DNA from: an uncultured Draconibacterium sp.
GTDB taxonomy: Bacteria > Bacteroidota > Bacteroidia > Bacteroidales > Prolixibacteraceae
Reading direction: 5' to 3'
DNA length: 64,000 nt
Assembly (NCBI RefSeq): GCF_963674925.1
Contig: NZ_OY771647.1
Span: 1,689,501-1,753,500 of the forward strand
The notes under the pieces were generated by a model that had not been told where the DNA came from, made no database searches, and was given only the letters and a program-made list of their open reading frames with translations. The translations under genes were made by a program, and so were the position numbers. Numbering within the stretch: the first letter of the stretch is position 1; each line of letters opens with the position of its first letter. This document shows, piece after piece, positions 17,375-26,761 of this stretch.

Positions 17375-18241
17375 TTAACGTGTTCTCGTCATATCTTCAT
17401 CCACACAAATGGTAAAATCAGCCAGACCGGTATTTTCCGATTTTAATTCCGAAACATTTTTTTGCATCACACTGTGGATCGTAACAATATTCAACCCAGG
17501 ATTTTCATATTTCAGGTACCAGTAAATACTTTCAAAATTTTCTGAGTGATAAGCTCCGTGGTAATGCAAAAGTACTTTCCCGGGCTCCCAGTTTTTCAGG
17601 ATAAAGTGTGCCATCGTAGCATCTTTTATGGCTTGTGCTTTCGGGAAATTTGCCGTAACATGGCTTCCCATTCCTTCCATATTCATCATGCTGGCATAGC
17701 AATTCAGGGTCGAATCGTAAACCGGTGGTAGTGGAGGTAAAAATGCTTTGGCTTCATCGGATAATTCTTCCAGCCCTTCAAATCCTTTTGAGTTGACCAG
17801 CGATGCATAACGGCGCGGAACATTGGTGGCCACAAAATAAAGGCCGCTGTCTTTGGCAAACTCCACAAGGGGTTTGTAATCGGTTTTATAATTGGGCCAC
17901 AGTCGTATTTCTTCTTCAAAACTCCTGTTCGCTATTTTACCCGACAAGTATTCATCCATAATCACCTGGTTATCGCTTTCAAACATTTCGGCGCCCAAAA
18001 CCAGGTTTTTACCGTTTTGCATGTACAGGTCTTTGGTGAGTTCCAACTGTAACCAGTGCGAAATTGGATTATCGTGCAATTCGCCAAACAAAACAATGTC
18101 AGCGTCTTCCATTTCTTTCAGCATTTTTTCATATTTCACCGGCTTTCCATCTTTATTATAAAGCACGTAAGCAGGCTTGTCGGATTTAAACGAGGAGAAT
18201 AAAAGCAAAGAGATGATACTTAGAATCAGAAAGTTCTTCAT
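17375..18241 (-). CDS. ChaN-family heme-binding-type exported protein
   Basis: A 288-residue exported protein with a hydrophobic N-terminal signal (MKNFLILSIISLLLFSSF); no lipobox cysteine is seen. It belongs to the ChaN/Tiki-like superfamily: VLFGELHDNPISHW (about 50-63, the GExHdn motif), LGAEMFE, FVATNVPRRYASLV, and HYHGAYHSENFESIYWYL near the C-terminus. ChaN members of iron-uptake loci bind heme; others are of unknown role. No iron-transport genes are adjacent here, so the substrate stays open. It is transcribed divergently from the esterase gene. Confidence 0.88.
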   Translation of the reverse strand: MKNFLILSIISLLLFSSFKSDKPAYVLYNKDGKPVKYEKMLKEMEDADIVLFGELHDNPISHWLQLELTKDLYMQNGKNLVLGAEMFESDNQVIMDEYLSGKIANRSFEEEIRLWPNYKTDYKPLVEFAKDSGLYFVATNVPRRYASLVNSKGFEGLEELSDEAKAFLPPLPPVYDSTLNCYASMMNMEGMGSHVTANFPKAQAIKDATMAHFILKNWEPGKVLLHYHGAYHSENFESIYWYLKYENPGLNIVTIHSVMQKNVSELKSENTGLADFTICVDEDMTRTR

Positions 18242-18311
18242 TATTTTTAATTTTAAACATTGATACCAACAAAAAAATCATAGAGTTTATGAAGTAAAGC
18301 AATTGCGTGAA

Positions 18312-19244
18312 ATGTACAAAATTCTGCTTTCAATAATACTTATTTTTCTTGCTGAACTTTCGTTTTCGCAACGATGGACGGAAACGATGTATGTTGAAGT
18401 TGATGGGCTGGAGCGGAACTACGAACTGTTTGTACCCGAAAATTATTCGGAAGGAAAGGATTATCCCGTAGTATTTATTTTACACGGTGGAGGCGGAAGA
18501 GCCGGCCGTATGCCCCGATTTACAAATTACAGATTTAATGAGCTGGCTGAGCGCGATGGTTTTATTGCTGTTTATCCGAATGGGTATAAAAAAGGGTGGA
18601 ACGATGGCGACCGCGACACGCTGGCTGTTGCGCGCCGATTGAATATTGATGACGTGGGCTTTTTTGATGTAATGATCGACGATCTCGATAAAAAACTTTC
18701 AATTGATAGGGAACGTGTTTTTGCCTGTGGAATTTCAAACGGTGGATTTATGGTGCAACGACTGGCGCTTGAGCGCTCCGAAGTTTTTAAAGCGATAGCT
18801 GTTGTGGCGGCAAATATGAGCGAAGACCAGCAACAGATAATTCCTGCCAATCCTGTATCTGTGCTTTTTATTTGTGGCACTGGCGATCCGCTGGTGCCGT
18901 ATAATGGAGGACCGGTGATGGTATTAAAACAAAAACGGGGAGAGGTTGTAAGCGTTGACAAAAGCGTAAGTTTTTGGAAAGAACAAAATGGTTGTTCCGA
19001 ATTGGCAGAAGAATCTGAATTTCCCAATATAAATAAAGCGGATGATTGTAAGGTTCACAAAACGGTTTGGAAAAATCCGGATGATCCGAACATCCGTGTG
19101 GTTAATCTCCGGGTTGAAAACGGCGGGCATTCCTGGCCCGGAACCCGGCAATATTTGCCCAAAAAGTTGATCGGTAACGTGAACCATGATATAGATGGCT
19201 GCGACGTGATATGGGAATTTTTTAAATCAGTAACGACAAATTAA
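18312..19244 (+). CDS. Secreted esterase of the PHB depolymerase/LpqC family
   Basis: A 310-residue alpha/beta hydrolase exported by a signal peptide (MYKILLSIILIFL..., cut after SFSQ). The family features are FILHGGGGRAG (oxyanion region), nucleophile elbow GISNGG with its Ser, LFICGTGDPLVPYNGG, and NGGHSWPG carrying the catalytic His. This group (LpqC/polyhydroxybutyrate depolymerase, feruloyl-esterase-like) cleaves esters of hydroxyacids or polysaccharide-linked phenolics; the substrate is not predictable. The ATG at 18312 is preferred over a TTG at 18303. The following methyltransferase starts one base after its stop, implying an operon. Confidence 0.88.
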   Translation: MYKILLSIILIFLAELSFSQRWTETMYVEVDGLERNYELFVPENYSEGKDYPVVFILHGGGGRAGRMPRFTNYRFNELAERDGFIAVYPNGYKKGWNDGDRDTLAVARRLNIDDVGFFDVMIDDLDKKLSIDRERVFACGISNGGFMVQRLALERSEVFKAIAVVAANMSEDQQQIIPANPVSVLFICGTGDPLVPYNGGPVMVLKQKRGEVVSVDKSVSFWKEQNGCSELAEESEFPNINKADDCKVHKTVWKNPDDPNIRVVNLRVENGGHSWPGTRQYLPKKLIGNVNHDIDGCDVIWEFFKSVTTN

Positions 19245-19853
19245 ATGTTGGAAACCGGCTTTGTTTACAGTACAATTATCGATCCGCTGCTCGGGAATCT
19301 GCGCAAACGGCTTGCTCTTGAAATTAACAAAGGCGATACTGTAATTGACATCGCTTGCGGAACCGGCGCGCAGTTGTTTGAACTTGCAGCCAAAGCAAAA
19401 TCCGTAACCGGCGTTGATCTTTCCGAATCAATGGTGCGTTATTCCACTAACAACGCCAAAAAGCAAAAGGTTAGCAACGCTACGTTTGTTGTTGGCGATG
19501 CTACCGATCTACGAATTTTTTATCAGCAGAAATTTGATGTGGCTATACTTTCAATGGCTTTGCACCAGTTTGATCCGGACTTACATAAAATCATTCTGGG
19601 TGAGATAAAAAAGGTGGCTGAGAAAATTGTTGTGCTGGATTACGCTGTTCCACTACCAAAAAATTATGTAGGTGTTGGCAGTAAAGTCGCCGAGTTTTTG
19701 GCGGGGATTGAGCACAACCGCAATTTTAAAAGCTATTCACAAGCCGGTGGTTTGGCTACCATTTTGCCGGCAAACGGATTTGCGATTAAACGATCGAAAT
19801 TCATCGGAAAAGGAGCGTTTCAATTGGTTGTTGCAGAAAATCACTCCGTTTAA
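19245..19853 (+). CDS. Class I SAM-dependent methyltransferase
   Basis: A 202-residue Rossmann-fold methyltransferase. Motif I is VIDIACGTGAQLFELA (about residues 31-46) and motif II VTGVDLSESMVRYS; the post-motif FVVGDATDL and AILSMALHQF are also typical. The substrate is unknown; the order of motifs resembles small-molecule (UbiE-like) enzymes. It begins directly at the stop codon of the esterase gene, so translation is probably coupled. Confidence 0.85.
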   Translation: MLETGFVYSTIIDPLLGNLRKRLALEINKGDTVIDIACGTGAQLFELAAKAKSVTGVDLSESMVRYSTNNAKKQKVSNATFVVGDATDLRIFYQQKFDVAILSMALHQFDPDLHKIILGEIKKVAEKIVVLDYAVPLPKNYVGVGSKVAEFLAGIEHNRNFKSYSQAGGLATILPANGFAIKRSKFIGKGAFQLVVAENHSV

Positions 19854-19965
19854 TTTCTTCTTCATCAACTTTTTACCTGAATTAACACTTTTAACATTCC
19901 TAAAAATTGTTTAACAATAATTTGCCTTAGTTAAATCGTCTTAACAGAATAATGCTCTATTTTTG

Positions 19966-20065
19966 AAATGTTGTTAAGTAATTAAAGCTATAAGAATACA
20001 GAAAAAGTATTCAGAAAACGTCAGAAACTATGGGTTGTCTTTTAACAAAAGGCAGCCCTTTTTTT
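19966..20065 (+). ncRNA. Candidate small RNA
   Basis: A -7 element of Bacteroidota form, TATTTTTG, lies at 19958-19965 in an otherwise empty gap. About 65 bases further on a strong terminator closes the unit. No open frame of note lies between, and the next gene runs on the opposite strand. No -33 TTTG is found at the right distance, so the promoter is only partly supported. The terminator may instead serve the methyltransferase gene. Confidence 0.35.
20032..20065 (+). terminator. Rho-independent terminator (+)
   Basis: GGGTTGTC...GGCAGCCC with two G-U pairs, extended by TTTT/AAAA, followed by seven T. It lies 179 bases after the methyltransferase stop. Confidence 0.8.
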
Positions 20066-20229
20066 CTGAATGAAGCATGATGATTAACGAATTGTAATTG
20101 CTGAAGTAGTCATAGCACAGAAGCTAATCCCGGGTTTCAATAAAAAACAAAGGAAACAACCCAAAGCCGCTATGGCTCGGAAATGACTTCCATGAGCTTT
20201 GTTACTGGTTCAAATCAAAAATAAAGGTT

Positions 20230-21006
20230 CTACTGATTCATTTGCTCTTTTAACCACTTTGGGCGATTGGTTGTTATTCCGCTTACGCCAATATTGGTAA
20301 GGCGTTGGGCTTCTTCCGGATCATCGATGGTCCACGAAAGTACTTCCAGGTTAAGATCGCTGGCATGTGACATAATTTCTTCGTCGATAATCGAATATTT
20401 TAAGTTGACGCCGGTGAGTCCTTCAGTTGCGGCCTCTTCCATTTTTTTATTTAAGCCCTGTTTAACAGAGCTTAGCCAGTAACATTTGTTATCGGGAAAT
20501 TCTTGATGTGTTGCAACAATGGTTTTCCATCCAAAACTGATAAAAACAATCTGTTCTTTCTTTCCGCTGTTGTCAACAATACGGCTAAGCGCCGGAATAA
20601 TTTCATCGCCGCCTGCTTTAATCTCAACAACGAGTGTTTTGCCTTCAGGAACGGTTTCAATAATTTCCGCCAGAAACGGCAATTTTTCCCCTTTAAATTC
20701 TTCCCCTTTCCAAACGCCGGCATCCAGGTCGCGCAACAAAATCGATGGTGTTTTGGCAATGGTAAGGTTTGTTTTTCCGTAGCAGGTACGTTTGGTGTCT
20801 TTGTCGTGAATAACGATTACGCGGTTGTCTTTCGTCAGGTGCACATCCACTTCAACAGCATCGGCCCCAAGTTCCCAGGCCAGCTTTGCCGAAGCGACTG
20901 TATTTTCAGGTGCCAGGTACGAAGCTCCGCGGTGAGCAATAAATGTATTTTGAGCCATTGTAGTAATTCCTGTTAAAAGGAAAATCAGAGCAAGTGTTGT
21001 TTTCAT
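20230..21006 (-). CDS. Exported glycerophosphodiester phosphodiesterase
   Basis: A 258-residue protein of the GDPD family, which hydrolyses glycerophosphodiesters to glycerol-3-phosphate and an alcohol. A signal peptide (MKTTLALIFLLTGITTMAQ) begins at 21006; a longer in-frame start at 21054 would bury it. Active-site motifs are AHRGASYLAPENT (catalytic His and metal-binding Glu), EVDVHLTKD, IVIHDKDTKRT, LVVEIKAGG and, near the C-terminus, LSWTIDDPEEAQRL. Length and domain order are standard for periplasmic GlpQ/UgpQ-like enzymes. It is monocistronic. Confidence 0.93.
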   Translation of the reverse strand: MKTTLALIFLLTGITTMAQNTFIAHRGASYLAPENTVASAKLAWELGADAVEVDVHLTKDNRVIVIHDKDTKRTCYGKTNLTIAKTPSILLRDLDAGVWKGEEFKGEKLPFLAEIIETVPEGKTLVVEIKAGGDEIIPALSRIVDNSGKKEQIVFISFGWKTIVATHQEFPDNKCYWLSSVKQGLNKKMEEAATEGLTGVNLKYSIIDEEIMSHASDLNLEVLSWTIDDPEEAQRLTNIGVSGITTNRPKWLKEQMNQ

Positions 21007-21177
21007 CTGTTTAAAATTTTTTGATTTCTGAATGTTCAAAAAATTTAAAGACATTCAGGAACTCACATAAATTTTAATCATTCATCCCGGTGAATTTAGA
21101 ATGAAGAAAATTCATGTTCGTTTCATATTTACTGTTTTCATCAACCGAATATAGAGATATTTTTAGCGAATGTAAGC

Positions 21178-21338
21178 ATACCAATTCTATTTTAAAATCA
21201 GTCTTAAATTGTTTTGAATATTTTAAGCTTCGACAAGGCAAAAAATTGAGGCATAGCCAGGTTCTGTCGATATTTTTAAACGAAGTATAAGCTTAAAAGA
21301 ACGAAATAATAAGGCTTATTTTAAGGTAGTATTGGTAT
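21178..21338. repeat. 161-bp MITE-like inverted-repeat element
   Basis: The ends are ATACCAATTCTATTTTAAAA and, reverse-complemented, ATACCAATACTACCTTAAAA. Nested inside is a second dyad, TTTTAAGCTTCG...CGAAGTATAAGCTTAAAA. There is no coding sequence. It occupies the gap between the GDPD gene and the first acyltransferase gene. Confidence 0.65.
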
Positions 21339-21397
21339 AAAAGTGTAGTTTTGAATCTGCTTTTTAAGCTATTTTAACAGGGCTTGCAATACAGGCA

Positions 21398-22333
21398 ATG
21401 AGTAAAAAGAAAATACAAAATCCAAAATCATCAGGACTTTTCAGGGATTCAGGGAAATGGGCTGTAATTCTATTGCTAAAAGCAATTGCAAGGCTTCCTT
21501 TCGGGTGTTTGTATTTTCTGTCGGATGTGTTGTACCTGATAATAAAAGACCTTGTAAAGTACCGCAGTGAAGTAATCACCGATAATTTAATACACGCATT
21601 TCCGGAGAAAAGTGCCAGTGAGATTCTTCAACTTCGGAATAAATTTTACCGCTATTTTTGCGATGTATCGTTAGAGAGTATTAAGCTTTACCGTTTGTCG
21701 GAAAAGGAGTTGAAAAAGCGCGTAACTTTTGTTGGAACTGAAACACTGAACCAGCTTGCCGAAAAGCGAAATGGCGCCATTCTGCTGGCTTTCCATTACA
21801 ATAACTGGGAATGGTCGGGGGCCTTGCAGCAACAATTAAATTGTAAGTTGCTGATGGTGTACAACAAAATGCGCGACAACGAACCCATGGACGATTTTCT
21901 GCAGAAAGCGCGTGAGAAGTGGGGGGGCGAAGCCGTTAAGATGGGGCGTGCTGCAAAAGTAACGTTCCGCTATTTTGAGCAGCAAAAGCCGGTAGTGCTT
22001 GGCCTTATTGCCGACCAGAGTGCACTGGCAAGTTCGCCACTGTGGGCGGTGTTTATGAACCGCGAAGCCGCCTTCTTCCCCGGTCCTGTAAAAATTGCGC
22101 AAAAAACCAATCAACCTGTATTTTTTCAGCACGCCAAACGCCTGGGGCGGGGCAAGTACGAATACAGCTACTCGTTATTGGTAGAAGAACCTGCGCAAAC
22201 TGATGAGCGGGAAATTTTGTTGCGCTACATTGAAAAAATGGAGGAAGTGATAAAATCGAATCCGGAGTATTATCTTTGGAGCCACAAACGATGGAAGCAC
22301 AAACGCCCGCAGGGCACAGCTTTAATTCAATAG
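21398..22333 (+). CDS. Lipid A biosynthesis acyltransferase (LpxL/HtrB family), copy 1
   Basis: A 311-residue inner-membrane enzyme that adds a secondary acyl chain to Kdo2-lipid IVA or a related lipid A precursor. An N-terminal hydrophobic segment (about 22-50) anchors it. The HX4E catalytic motif is FHYNNWEW with His133 and Glu138. Other family blocks are KWGGEAVKM, LGLIADQSA and LWSHKRWK at the C-terminus. It is followed after 9 bases by a close paralogue. The two could add different acyl chains or act at different positions. Confidence 0.92.
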   Translation: MSKKKIQNPKSSGLFRDSGKWAVILLLKAIARLPFGCLYFLSDVLYLIIKDLVKYRSEVITDNLIHAFPEKSASEILQLRNKFYRYFCDVSLESIKLYRLSEKELKKRVTFVGTETLNQLAEKRNGAILLAFHYNNWEWSGALQQQLNCKLLMVYNKMRDNEPMDDFLQKAREKWGGEAVKMGRAAKVTFRYFEQQKPVVLGLIADQSALASSPLWAVFMNREAAFFPGPVKIAQKTNQPVFFQHAKRLGRGKYEYSYSLLVEEPAQTDEREILLRYIEKMEEVIKSNPEYYLWSHKRWKHKRPQGTALIQ

Positions 22334-22342
22334 ATTTTTAGT

Positions 22343-23287
22343 ATGGTTGACGAGAGCTTACGCAAAAAGGATAAACGCTATTACGAAGGTTTTTTTAAAC
22401 GCCTGTTAAACGGTGGGGTAGTACTGCTGTTGAAATTTATTTCGGTGCTGCCATTTTGGATGATCTACGGCATTGCCGATTTTTTCTACCTGGTGGTTCG
22501 GTATGTTGTCGGCTATCGCAAAAAGGTGATTCTGGATAATCTTCGTCATTCGTTTCCTGAAAAAAGTGAGGAGGAGATTCGAAAAATAATGCACCGCTAT
22601 TACCGCCATTTCTGCGACTTTTCGCTTGAAACTATCAAGCTGCACAGCATGAGCGAGAAGCAGATGGATAAGCGTTTGAAAGTTACAGGTCTGGAATTGG
22701 CACAACAATATGCCCGGGAAGGACGAAGTATAATGCTGCTCGGATTTCATTACAATAACTGGGAGTGGTGCAGCTCAATTCAAACCAAATCGGCGCATAA
22801 ACTGCTGATGATTGTAAACCCGATTCGGGGGAATATGGCTTTTGAAAAATATATCGAACACTCGCGAAGCAAATGGGGTGGCGAGTCGGTGCCGGTACAC
22901 AAATCGGCACGCGCAGCAATTGAGCATGTCCGACGTGGCGAACCGGCCGTTTTATGGTTGGCAGCCGATCAAACACCAGCAGCCAATTCACCATTCTGGA
23001 CCCTGTTTTTAAACCGCGAAGCACCATTTTTTACCGGCCCCGAAAAGATTGCCATTAAAACCAATCAGCCCATATTTTTTCTTCACTTAAAAAAGCTAAA
23101 ACGCGGCCATTACGAAGCTCATTTTACACAACTTATCGATGACCCGTCGAAGGTTGAATCGAAAGATATTTTGCTTACTTATATCCGGAAAATGGAAGAA
23201 GTAATACGCGAAACACCCGAATATTATTTATGGTCGCACCGCCGGTGGAAACATACACGACCCGAAGGAATTGAACTGACCCTATAG
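22343..23287 (+). CDS. Lipid A biosynthesis acyltransferase (LpxL/HtrB family), copy 2
   Basis: A 314-residue paralogue of the preceding gene. The catalytic motif FHYNNWEW is identical (His136, Glu141) and the C-terminal YYLWSHRRWKHTRPEG almost so; similarity runs end to end, including DNLRHSFPEKSEEEI compared with DNLIHAFPEKSASEI. This is a tandem duplication followed by moderate divergence, because the middle regions differ noticeably. It is cotranscribed with copy 1 and probably with the small BamE-like lipoprotein that follows 19 bases later. Confidence 0.92.
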   Translation: MVDESLRKKDKRYYEGFFKRLLNGGVVLLLKFISVLPFWMIYGIADFFYLVVRYVVGYRKKVILDNLRHSFPEKSEEEIRKIMHRYYRHFCDFSLETIKLHSMSEKQMDKRLKVTGLELAQQYAREGRSIMLLGFHYNNWEWCSSIQTKSAHKLLMIVNPIRGNMAFEKYIEHSRSKWGGESVPVHKSARAAIEHVRRGEPAVLWLAADQTPAANSPFWTLFLNREAPFFTGPEKIAIKTNQPIFFLHLKKLKRGHYEAHFTQLIDDPSKVESKDILLTYIRKMEEVIRETPEYYLWSHRRWKHTRPEGIELTL

Positions 23288-23306
23288 TTTGCCCGTTTAA
23301 TTTGAA

Positions 23307-23708
23307 ATGAAAAAAATGAGGCAAATGAAACCGGTACATATATTCTGTTTTATTGTTTTTGTTTTTTGTGTGGCCTGTAATTCTGAGGTAAAGAATTACG
23401 AACCGGATATGACGGATAAACCGGCCAGCGCTTTGGTTTTCGACAAAACAAAGTGGCAAATCAAAGAAGGGAGGAAATACCCTTTTCGCGATAAAATGGT
23501 GAATGACGTGGTGTACAACGATACCATCCGATCGCTTCAGAAACCACAAATTCTTGATATGCTTGGCGAGCCCGACCGCAGCAACGAAAACTACATTTAT
23601 TACCTTATAAAACAGGAACGGCTGCTCTTCTGGCCACTGCACAGCAAATTTATGGTGGTAAAATTCCATGACGACTCCTCGGTTGAGTGGATTCGTATTC
23701 ATCAATAA
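23307..23708 (+). CDS. Small BamE/SmpA-like lipoprotein
   Basis: A 133-residue lipoprotein: signal peptide ending in FCVACNS with the lipidated Cys. The mature part contains FRDKMVNDV, then KPQILDMLGEPDRSNEN and YYLIKQERL, recalling the helix-helix-beta SmpA/BamE fold (MT..QV...LG.P......W.Y). No second family fits better. It is the last gene of a short operon with the lipid A acyltransferases, hence possibly envelope-related. Other ATG codons at 23316 and 23325 could serve as start; all give the same mature protein. Confidence 0.65.
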   Translation: MKKMRQMKPVHIFCFIVFVFCVACNSEVKNYEPDMTDKPASALVFDKTKWQIKEGRKYPFRDKMVNDVVYNDTIRSLQKPQILDMLGEPDRSNENYIYYLIKQERLLFWPLHSKFMVVKFHDDSSVEWIRIHQ

Positions 23709-23723
23709 AAGGGCTAATAAAAG

Positions 23724-23960
23724 AATCCGGTGGATTCATATGTTTATAGAATATCATTCTACGGAATTTAGTACGACTCCGGCGGAGTCGAATTATTTTC
23801 ATAAGCAATTTGCTATAAATATTGGATGCCTCCGGCATCATAAAAAAATAGAAAATTAGAATAAAGATTATAGGTGCGACTCCGGCTGGATTCGTATCTC
23901 TCTTGTCTGTAACAGGCTATACACATGCGATGATTCCGGCATAATAATATAGTCCTGGTC
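23724..23960. repeat. Cluster of short CCGG-centred hairpins
   Basis: At least three perfect or near-perfect small dyads occur in a row: GAATCCGGTGGATTC (23724-23738), CGACTCCGGCGGAGTCG (23774-23790) and GATGCCTCCGGCATC (23825-23839). Decayed relatives follow near 23877 and 23930. They lie in the 485-bp gap before the GH9 gene and have the appearance of tandem REP-type units. Confidence 0.7.
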
Positions 23961-24193
23961 TTTCAGCTGAGGTTTTCCAAACTACCTGAAACATAATGTT
24001 TCCTTGGATTTAATCGTGAAAACTGGAGGACAAGCCCAAGAATTATCTATTTTCTTAAATGCCGAATCTAAATTTAAACAGCTGTTCGCTGAATATCAGG
24101 TAATATTGAAAACGGAAATATGGTTTTTTTAGGAACCTGAATTCGACATTAAAAATAGTAAAACATAATAAATCGGTAAACCAACTTAGCTTT

Positions 24194-26722
24194 ATGAAAA
24201 AACTTTCATTTTTATCATTCATTTTGCTGTTACTGGCGGCATGTAGTCCTGAACCAAACCAGGATCTGGTACTCAACGATCTGGAGTATTTCGAAACACA
24301 AGGCGTAAATGTACTGGTGTACAGTAACCTTTTTACCGGGGGCTTCAACGACGAGAAGAATGCCGGTATAGAATTGATCCATCACGGTGTAAGAACTGCG
24401 CAAGGAGGTGCCGTTCGGCTTTCGAACACCCCGGAGCAGTGGGATCTTGTTCCTGAAATACCAACCCGAACAGTTGACAGTGTAAGCAACAGCATTGAGG
24501 CTACACTAAGATATGACGATTACGATTTCGAATCGCGTGTGGTGGTTACGCCTAAGGGCAAAGGAGTTGAGATATCCGTTTTCCTCGACGAACCTCTTCC
24601 TGAGGCGGTTGAAGGGAGCGCCGGATTTAACCTCGAGTTTTTGCCCTCGAAATATTGGGGTAAAACCTATTTAATGGATGGGCGTATCAACCGGTTTTCG
24701 CGTTATGTGGCAAGCAATACCATTACCAGGCCCAACACCGAAAAACCCAAACAATTTAAGGGCTATGTAACTTCCGACGACAGGGGAACCGGCAAATTTA
24801 TCGATCCGCTACCGCTCGAAACCGGACGAACAATGCTTCTTGCTCCCGATGACCCCGAACGTATGGTGAAAATCACTTCTGCCGATGCCGACATTATGCT
24901 TTTCGATGGCCGTGTGCTGGCACAAAACGGGTGGTATGTAGTTCGCAGTTTGCTTCCTGCCGGGAAAACCGGCAAAGTTTTAAGCTGGACAGTTGAACCC
25001 AACGCTATTCCAGGCTGGGTACGAGAACCCAATATTGGTTTCTCGCAGGTGGGCTACCTGCCTTCGCAACAAAAGGTTTCGGTTATTGAACTCGACAAAA
25101 AGGACAAACCGCTTGCAAAAGCATCTATTTATAAAGTAGGTGAAGATGGTACTGCCACCGAAGTATTCAGCGGCAAAATCGAATCGTGGGGCGACTATTA
25201 CAAATATCACTATGTAAAATTCGATTTCTCTTCTGTTGAAACACCCGGTATTTACTACATTCAGTATGGCGATTGTAAAACCAATAACTTTATAATTGAA
25301 GATAACGTTTACGATTGGATTACCGATGCCACCAGCGATGTTTGGGTTCCGATTCATATGAACCACATGTATGTGAACGAAGCGTACCGGGTATGGCACG
25401 GCGAGCCTTTTAAAGAAGGTTACCTGCAGGCTCCGCCAAACACCGATCATTTCGATTTGCATAGCCAGGGCCCAACAACCGATACCAAATACAAAGCGCT
25501 GGAAACCATCCCGGGATTAAACGTAGGCGGCTTTTTTGATGCCGGTGATTTTGATATAGAAACCGGATCGAATATTTCCGTTGTGCAAAACTTTGTTCAA
25601 ACCTGGGAGTATTTCAAACCCTTGCGCGATCAGACTTTTGTTGATGAGGAGCAGCGGTATGTCGATCTTCATCGTCCGGACGGAACACCCGATATTTTAC
25701 AGTATATCGAGCACGGAACAATGAACCTTGTCGCCCAGGCAGAAATTATCGGTCATATGGCGCAAACACTTTCCAACTCTGTTCTCGATAATTACCATCA
25801 TCTTGGCGATGCCGCTTCAATAACCGACGGCCTTCCGTATAATCCGAATCTTGGGCCATATGAAGTAGCCCCCGACGGAAAATCAAGCGGTGTAAAAGAT
25901 GATATGTGGGCGTTTACAAGCCGCAATCCCAGCCTCGATCTGAGGGCTGCTGCTATGTTTGCCGCCACAAGCCGCGCTCTGAAGGGCTATAACGACGATC
26001 TGTCGGAAAGGGCGCTGATACAGTCGAAAAGATTGCTGAAAGAATCTACTGAACTACTTGCCAATATGCCGGAAGACCGCCGTGGAAGACGTTTTGGGGG
26101 AGATATGGGCACCAATCTTCAACTGTACATTTCAACCGGCGAGCAACAATATAAAGATAAGTTTCAGGAATCGCTGTGGCCGGCACTCGACCGTTTTGTA
26201 AGTTTCAGCATTCTTACGGCATTACATGCCATTCCGCACATGGATGAATCGTACAAAGAAAAGCTCCGTCCCTATGTGGTAAAATACAAGGAATATATTG
26301 AAGAGCTTGAACAGGATAATCCGTACGGAGTGCCGATCGGCCTTCGGAACTGGGCCGGCAATGGCGGTGTTGTTAGCTTTGGAACCACCATTTGTTTTGC
26401 CAGCAAATATTACCCGGATATTATTGACGCAAGCCATGCATTTAAGGCCACCAACTGGCTGTTTGGATGTCATCCGTATCACAATTATTCGTTTGTGGCA
26501 GCGGTAGGTGCCGCTCGTCCAAAAGCAGTGTTTTATGGTAACAACAGGGCCGATTTCTCTTTTATTCCGGGAAATGTTGCTCCCGGCGTGTTGTTCAGAC
26601 AACCCGATCATTTTGAAAACTACGACGACTGGCCATTTTTTTGGGGACAAAACGAAGGTACCATTGGAGGAAATACCAGTTACCTGATTTTTGGATCAGC
26701 ATTTAAGAATCTGGTAAAATAA
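24194..26722 (+). CDS. GH9-family endoglucanase/cellulase lipoprotein
   Basis: An 842-residue lipoprotein (lipobox LLAACSPEP) predicted to cut beta-1,4-glucans. An N-terminal extension of about 260 residues with beta-sandwich character precedes the cellulase Ig-like domain (about 275-375, starting IGFSQVGYLPSQQK). The GH9 barrel follows: GGFFDAGDFDIETG near residues 443-456 carries the catalytic-base Asp pair, NWLFGCHPYHNYSFVAAVG forms the substrate-binding loop, and WGQNEGTIGGNTSYL near 817-831 supplies the acid Glu. All key residues appear present. The next gene on the strand is a DUF1593/Sde182-like lipoprotein, which fits a small glucan-degradation locus. There is no SusC/D pair here. Confidence 0.9.
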   Translation: MKKLSFLSFILLLLAACSPEPNQDLVLNDLEYFETQGVNVLVYSNLFTGGFNDEKNAGIELIHHGVRTAQGGAVRLSNTPEQWDLVPEIPTRTVDSVSNSIEATLRYDDYDFESRVVVTPKGKGVEISVFLDEPLPEAVEGSAGFNLEFLPSKYWGKTYLMDGRINRFSRYVASNTITRPNTEKPKQFKGYVTSDDRGTGKFIDPLPLETGRTMLLAPDDPERMVKITSADADIMLFDGRVLAQNGWYVVRSLLPAGKTGKVLSWTVEPNAIPGWVREPNIGFSQVGYLPSQQKVSVIELDKKDKPLAKASIYKVGEDGTATEVFSGKIESWGDYYKYHYVKFDFSSVETPGIYYIQYGDCKTNNFIIEDNVYDWITDATSDVWVPIHMNHMYVNEAYRVWHGEPFKEGYLQAPPNTDHFDLHSQGPTTDTKYKALETIPGLNVGGFFDAGDFDIETGSNISVVQNFVQTWEYFKPLRDQTFVDEEQRYVDLHRPDGTPDILQYIEHGTMNLVAQAEIIGHMAQTLSNSVLDNYHHLGDAASITDGLPYNPNLGPYEVAPDGKSSGVKDDMWAFTSRNPSLDLRAAAMFAATSRALKGYNDDLSERALIQSKRLLKESTELLANMPEDRRGRRFGGDMGTNLQLYISTGEQQYKDKFQESLWPALDRFVSFSILTALHAIPHMDESYKEKLRPYVVKYKEYIEELEQDNPYGVPIGLRNWAGNGGVVSFGTTICFASKYYPDIIDASHAFKATNWLFGCHPYHNYSFVAAVGAARPKAVFYGNNRADFSFIPGNVAPGVLFRQPDHFENYDDWPFFWGQNEGTIGGNTSYLIFGSAFKNLVK

Positions 26723-26730
26723 TTATAACA

Positions 26731-26761
26731 GGTGTCGGTTATTAATCGGCACCTTTTTTTT
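26731..26761 (+). terminator. Rho-independent terminator after the GH9 gene
   Basis: GGTGTCG-9 nt-CGGCACC, seven pairs with one G-U, followed by eight T, nine bases past the stop codon. Confidence 0.9.
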
